The notes beneath the pieces were generated by a model. That model was not told the origin of the DNA, did not search any database, and saw only the letters and a list, made by a program, of their open reading frames with translations. A program made the position numbers and the translations under genes. 8,080 bases of DNA from an uncultured Lachnospiraceae bacterium (GTDB lineage: Bacteria > Bacillota_A > Clostridia > Lachnospirales > Lachnospiraceae): positions 1 through 8,080 of the forward strand of contig CAJUGZ010000199.1 of assembly GCA_910585855.1 (NCBI GenBank). Direction: 5' to 3'. Positions 6,901-8,080 of this stretch are shown piece by piece; positions within the stretch are counted from its first letter, which is position 1, and the number at the start of each line of letters is the position of its first letter.

Positions 6901-6932
6901 TTACCCATTGCCGAACAAACGGCAATGGGTAA
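6901..6932 (-). terminator. Perfect 13-bp hairpin between flagellin-like gene and response regulator
   Basis: The arms TTACCCATTGCCG and CGGCAATGGGTAA are perfect complements around a 6-base loop, by far the strongest hairpin in the window. On the minus strand it is followed by TTGATTTGAGGG, which lacks a real U-tract, so full intrinsic termination is doubtful. It most likely marks the 3' end of the flagellin-like transcript or limits read-through into the regulator gene, whose ribosome binding site follows directly. Confidence 0.55.
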
Positions 6933-7004
6933 CTACTCAAACAATATAAATCCTACTGCAATCTTCACAGCAGTACCATTTTCTGCGTCCTCTTTCAATT
7001 GCAT
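6933..7004 (-). CDS. Possible 23-residue peptide overlapping the flagellin-like stop
   Basis: The ATG at 7004 overlaps the flagellin-like stop as TAATG and opens 23 codons, ending in TAG right against the 13-bp hairpin. The product begins MQLKEDAENGT and ends in the hydrophobic run VKIAVGFILFE. I recognise no family. Stop-start overlap is typical of translational coupling, and the upstream AGTGGGATG could serve as a weak ribosome binding site. The frame is closed by TAG just upstream, so it is not an extension of the flagellin. At this length, chance is a serious alternative; a coupled leader peptide or a degenerate tail is also possible. Confidence 0.3.
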   Translation of the reverse strand: MQLKEDAENGTAVKIAVGFILFE

Positions 7005-7771
7005 TACATCCCACTAAACATCTTTGTCACAAATGAATTCTGATCCATCTGGCGTCTGCGCATCATCCCAAGCTGATAATCCCGCAGCACCTTCTCTTTC
7101 TTCTGCTCTGAAATAGCCTTTGGCACATCCAAATCCTCAATACGGCTTCTAGAACCCACCAGTTCCAACGATGCCCTTGTATTATAATTATAAGCATGTT
7201 CCATTGCATTGGTAGTTGCCCCAGTACGGCTTCTAGAAGCACTCACCTTTTCCATTGCTGCATCAATTACACTGATATCAAAATTCCCCATTACACTATA
7301 GCCTTCGATTCCCAATGCCTTCAGTGTACCATTTTCCATCTGAATCTTCATCCCAGTGCCATCTGGATTCGAAGCAATATGCATATCTGCCATACTTCCA
7401 TCCAATAACTTCATCTGATTATATTCCGTTCCTACTGCAGTCTGCTCAATATCCATTAAAAGCTGATCAATCTCATCCTGCATCGCCTGCTTATCCGAGT
7501 CACTATAGATCCCATTTGATGCCTGAATACTAAGTTCCCGAATCCGCTGCAGCGAATCATGCATTGTTCCTAATGCGCCATCCTGAATATTCGCAACTCC
7601 AATTCCATTTTGAATATTATAAGCGCCGACATCCAATCCATTACTTTCTTTTTTTAATTTATTCGCTATCGCAAGCCCTGCTGCGTCATCTGCTGCTGTC
7701 TGAATTCTTTTGCCGCTGGCAATCTTCCCATATAAAGAGTTCGCATAATTACTGACTGTTGGTATTCTCAT
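7004..7771 (-). CDS. Atypical small flagellin-like protein
   Basis: The 255-residue protein has flagellin end domains and almost no variable centre. The ATG at 7771 has AAAGGAG at ideal spacing. The N-terminal D0/D1 part shows GKIASGKRIQTAADDAAGLAI (residues 15-35), NIQNGIGVANIQDGALG (52-68), LQRIRELSIQASNG (74-87), DEIDQLL (99-105) and NQMKLLDGS (118-126). The C-terminal D1 part has SASRSRTGATTNAM (177-190) and GSRSRIEDLDVPKAIS (206-221). Two departures stand out: only about 21 residues precede the KRIQTAADDAAG motif where about 35 are usual, and the end reads MMRRRQMDQNSFVTKMFSGM instead of the usual NQ-PQNVLSLL tail. Flagellins polymerise into the filament through coiled D0 helices, so normal assembly is questionable. 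It may be a minor filament, cap-proximal or non-filament exported protein. No other flagellar gene is present. Confidence 0.85.
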   Translation of the reverse strand: MRIPTVSNYANSLYGKIASGKRIQTAADDAAGLAIANKLKKESNGLDVGAYNIQNGIGVANIQDGALGTMHDSLQRIRELSIQASNGIYSDSDKQAMQDEIDQLLMDIEQTAVGTEYNQMKLLDGSMADMHIASNPDGTGMKIQMENGTLKALGIEGYSVMGNFDISVIDAAMEKVSASRSRTGATTNAMEHAYNYNTRASLELVGSRSRIEDLDVPKAISEQKKEKVLRDYQLGMMRRRQMDQNSFVTKMFSGM

Positions 7772-7777
7772 AATCTG

Positions 7778-7807
7778 CTCCTTTCCTGCATAGTCCCTTT
7801 CTATGCA
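7778..7807 (-). promoter_or_regulatory. Leader hairpin next to the ribosome binding site of the flagellin-like gene
   Basis: On the minus strand TGCATAG (7807-7801) pairs perfectly with CTATGCA (7793-7787) around the loop AAAGGGA. Two bases later comes the ribosome binding site AAAGGAG (7784-7778). So one GGA is shown in a hairpin loop and another lies in the ribosome binding site. That is the arrangement used by CsrA to repress hag flagellin translation in Bacillus; binding here is inference. Confidence 0.5.
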
Positions 7808-7837
7808 TCTCTTATTTTACTTTTCCTTTGCACTTTT

Positions 7838-7866
7838 AGTATAATACACTTTTTTCCAAAGCACAA
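7838..7866 (-). promoter_or_regulatory. Sigma-A-like promoter of the flagellin-like gene
   Basis: TTGTGC (7866-7861) and TATACT (7843-7838) are 17 bases apart on the minus strand, giving a leader of about 60 bases. Flagellin genes usually carry a sigma-28/sigma-D promoter with GCCGATAA-type -10; I see none here. Immediately upstream, two similar 9-mers, TTAAAGGTA (7876-7868) and TTAAAGTAA (7893-7885), lie 17 bases apart and might be an operator. Confidence 0.5.
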
Positions 7867-8080
7867 GTACCTTTAACATTTTCTTTACTTTAATTAGGCT
7901 TTTGGAGAAGGGGTTGCTGGATAGCGATAGAAATTTTTATCACAGAACAAGTTTTCTGCAAAATTTAGACATCATTCTTTTTTTGTCCCAGAGTCAAGAA
8001 ACAGCCAGATTCGAAAACGGTGGGAAGCCTGCAGTGACTTTGGAAAAAAGTTAGAAGTTCTTGGACTTCTGCTCGAAAAC
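7867..8080. other. Unexplained stretch at the right edge, no supported gene
   Basis: The composition is richer in G and C than the neighbouring intergenic DNA, and no start codon with a ribosome binding site is visible. TCGAAAAC occurs twice, at 8011-8018 and 8073-8080 (62 apart), and AGAAGT-TCTTGG-ACTTCT forms a 6-bp hairpin at 8053-8070. A frame is open on the plus strand from about 7940 to the edge, reading QIRKRWEACSDFGKKLEVLG in its second half. A minus-strand frame is also open from the edge to a TGA at 7974-7972, reading SLQASHRFRIWLFLDSGTKK. Neither is recognised. It could be the end of an upstream gene, a dispersed repeat or a structured RNA. Confidence 0.35.

Noticed and set aside
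7004..7072. Frameshift explanation for the odd flagellin C-terminus
   Set aside because: The alternative frame that reads on past the stop (the 23-codon ORF) is closed by TAG just upstream and does not encode a VLSLL-type tail, so no simple shift restores a normal end.
7808..7900. Sigma-28 flagellar promoter
   Set aside because: No TAAA plus GCCGATAA-like pair is present at the right spacing; a sigma-A-like pair is.
1..8080. CRISPR array, tRNA, rRNA, transposase or phage genes
   Set aside because: No repeat-spacer series, cloverleaf, rRNA-like sequence or mobile-element protein motif was seen on either strand.

Overview
The window reads as chromosome from a low-GC Gram-positive anaerobe of the Clostridia, most likely a gut Lachnospiraceae. 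The evidence is AT-rich DNA, strong AGGAGG-type ribosome binding sites, LytTR/GHKL signalling genes, a large two-block FtsX permease, an HTH protein resembling the N-terminus of Fic proteins, and a tocopherol-cyclase-like protein of clostridial type. The taxonomy is inference; no rRNA or species marker is present. Every supported gene lies on the minus strand, so transcription runs from the right end (8080) to the left end (1).

In transcription order: (1) 7772-8080 holds a 214-base unexplained stretch, then a sigma-A-like promoter and a leader with a 7-bp hairpin that ends next to a strong ribosome binding site. (2) 7004-7771 encodes a small, atypical flagellin-like protein with a shortened N-terminal D0 helix and an abnormal C-terminus. 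A possible 23-codon ORF overlaps its stop, and a perfect 13-bp hairpin follows. (3) Nineteen bases after the hairpin, a GTG-started LytTR response regulator (6171-6881) overlaps by ATGA with an AgrC-like GHKL sensor kinase (4888-6174). (4) After a 241-base gap containing a 9-bp inverted repeat, LytTR-like direct repeats and a promoter come an ABC ATPase (3981-4646) and, 12 bases on, its 853-residue FtsX-type permease (1407-3968). (5) 98 bases further on is a tocopherol-cyclase-like gene (460-1308). (6) The left end has a possible 41-codon ORF, a promoter with repeated operator-like motifs, and the first 69 codons of an HTH protein, probably a Fic AMP-transferase family member, which runs off the window.

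The most coherent unit is the four-gene signalling and transport cassette. The kinase senses an unknown signal, the LytTR regulator is phosphorylated, and the ABC transporter with its candidate LytTR sites is the obvious target. No AgrB, AgrD or lantibiotic gene is visible, so the signal and the transported substrate are unknown. The flagellin-like gene upstream and the tocopherol-cyclase-like gene downstream share the orientation and may be co-transcribed, but the sequence does not prove a shared function.
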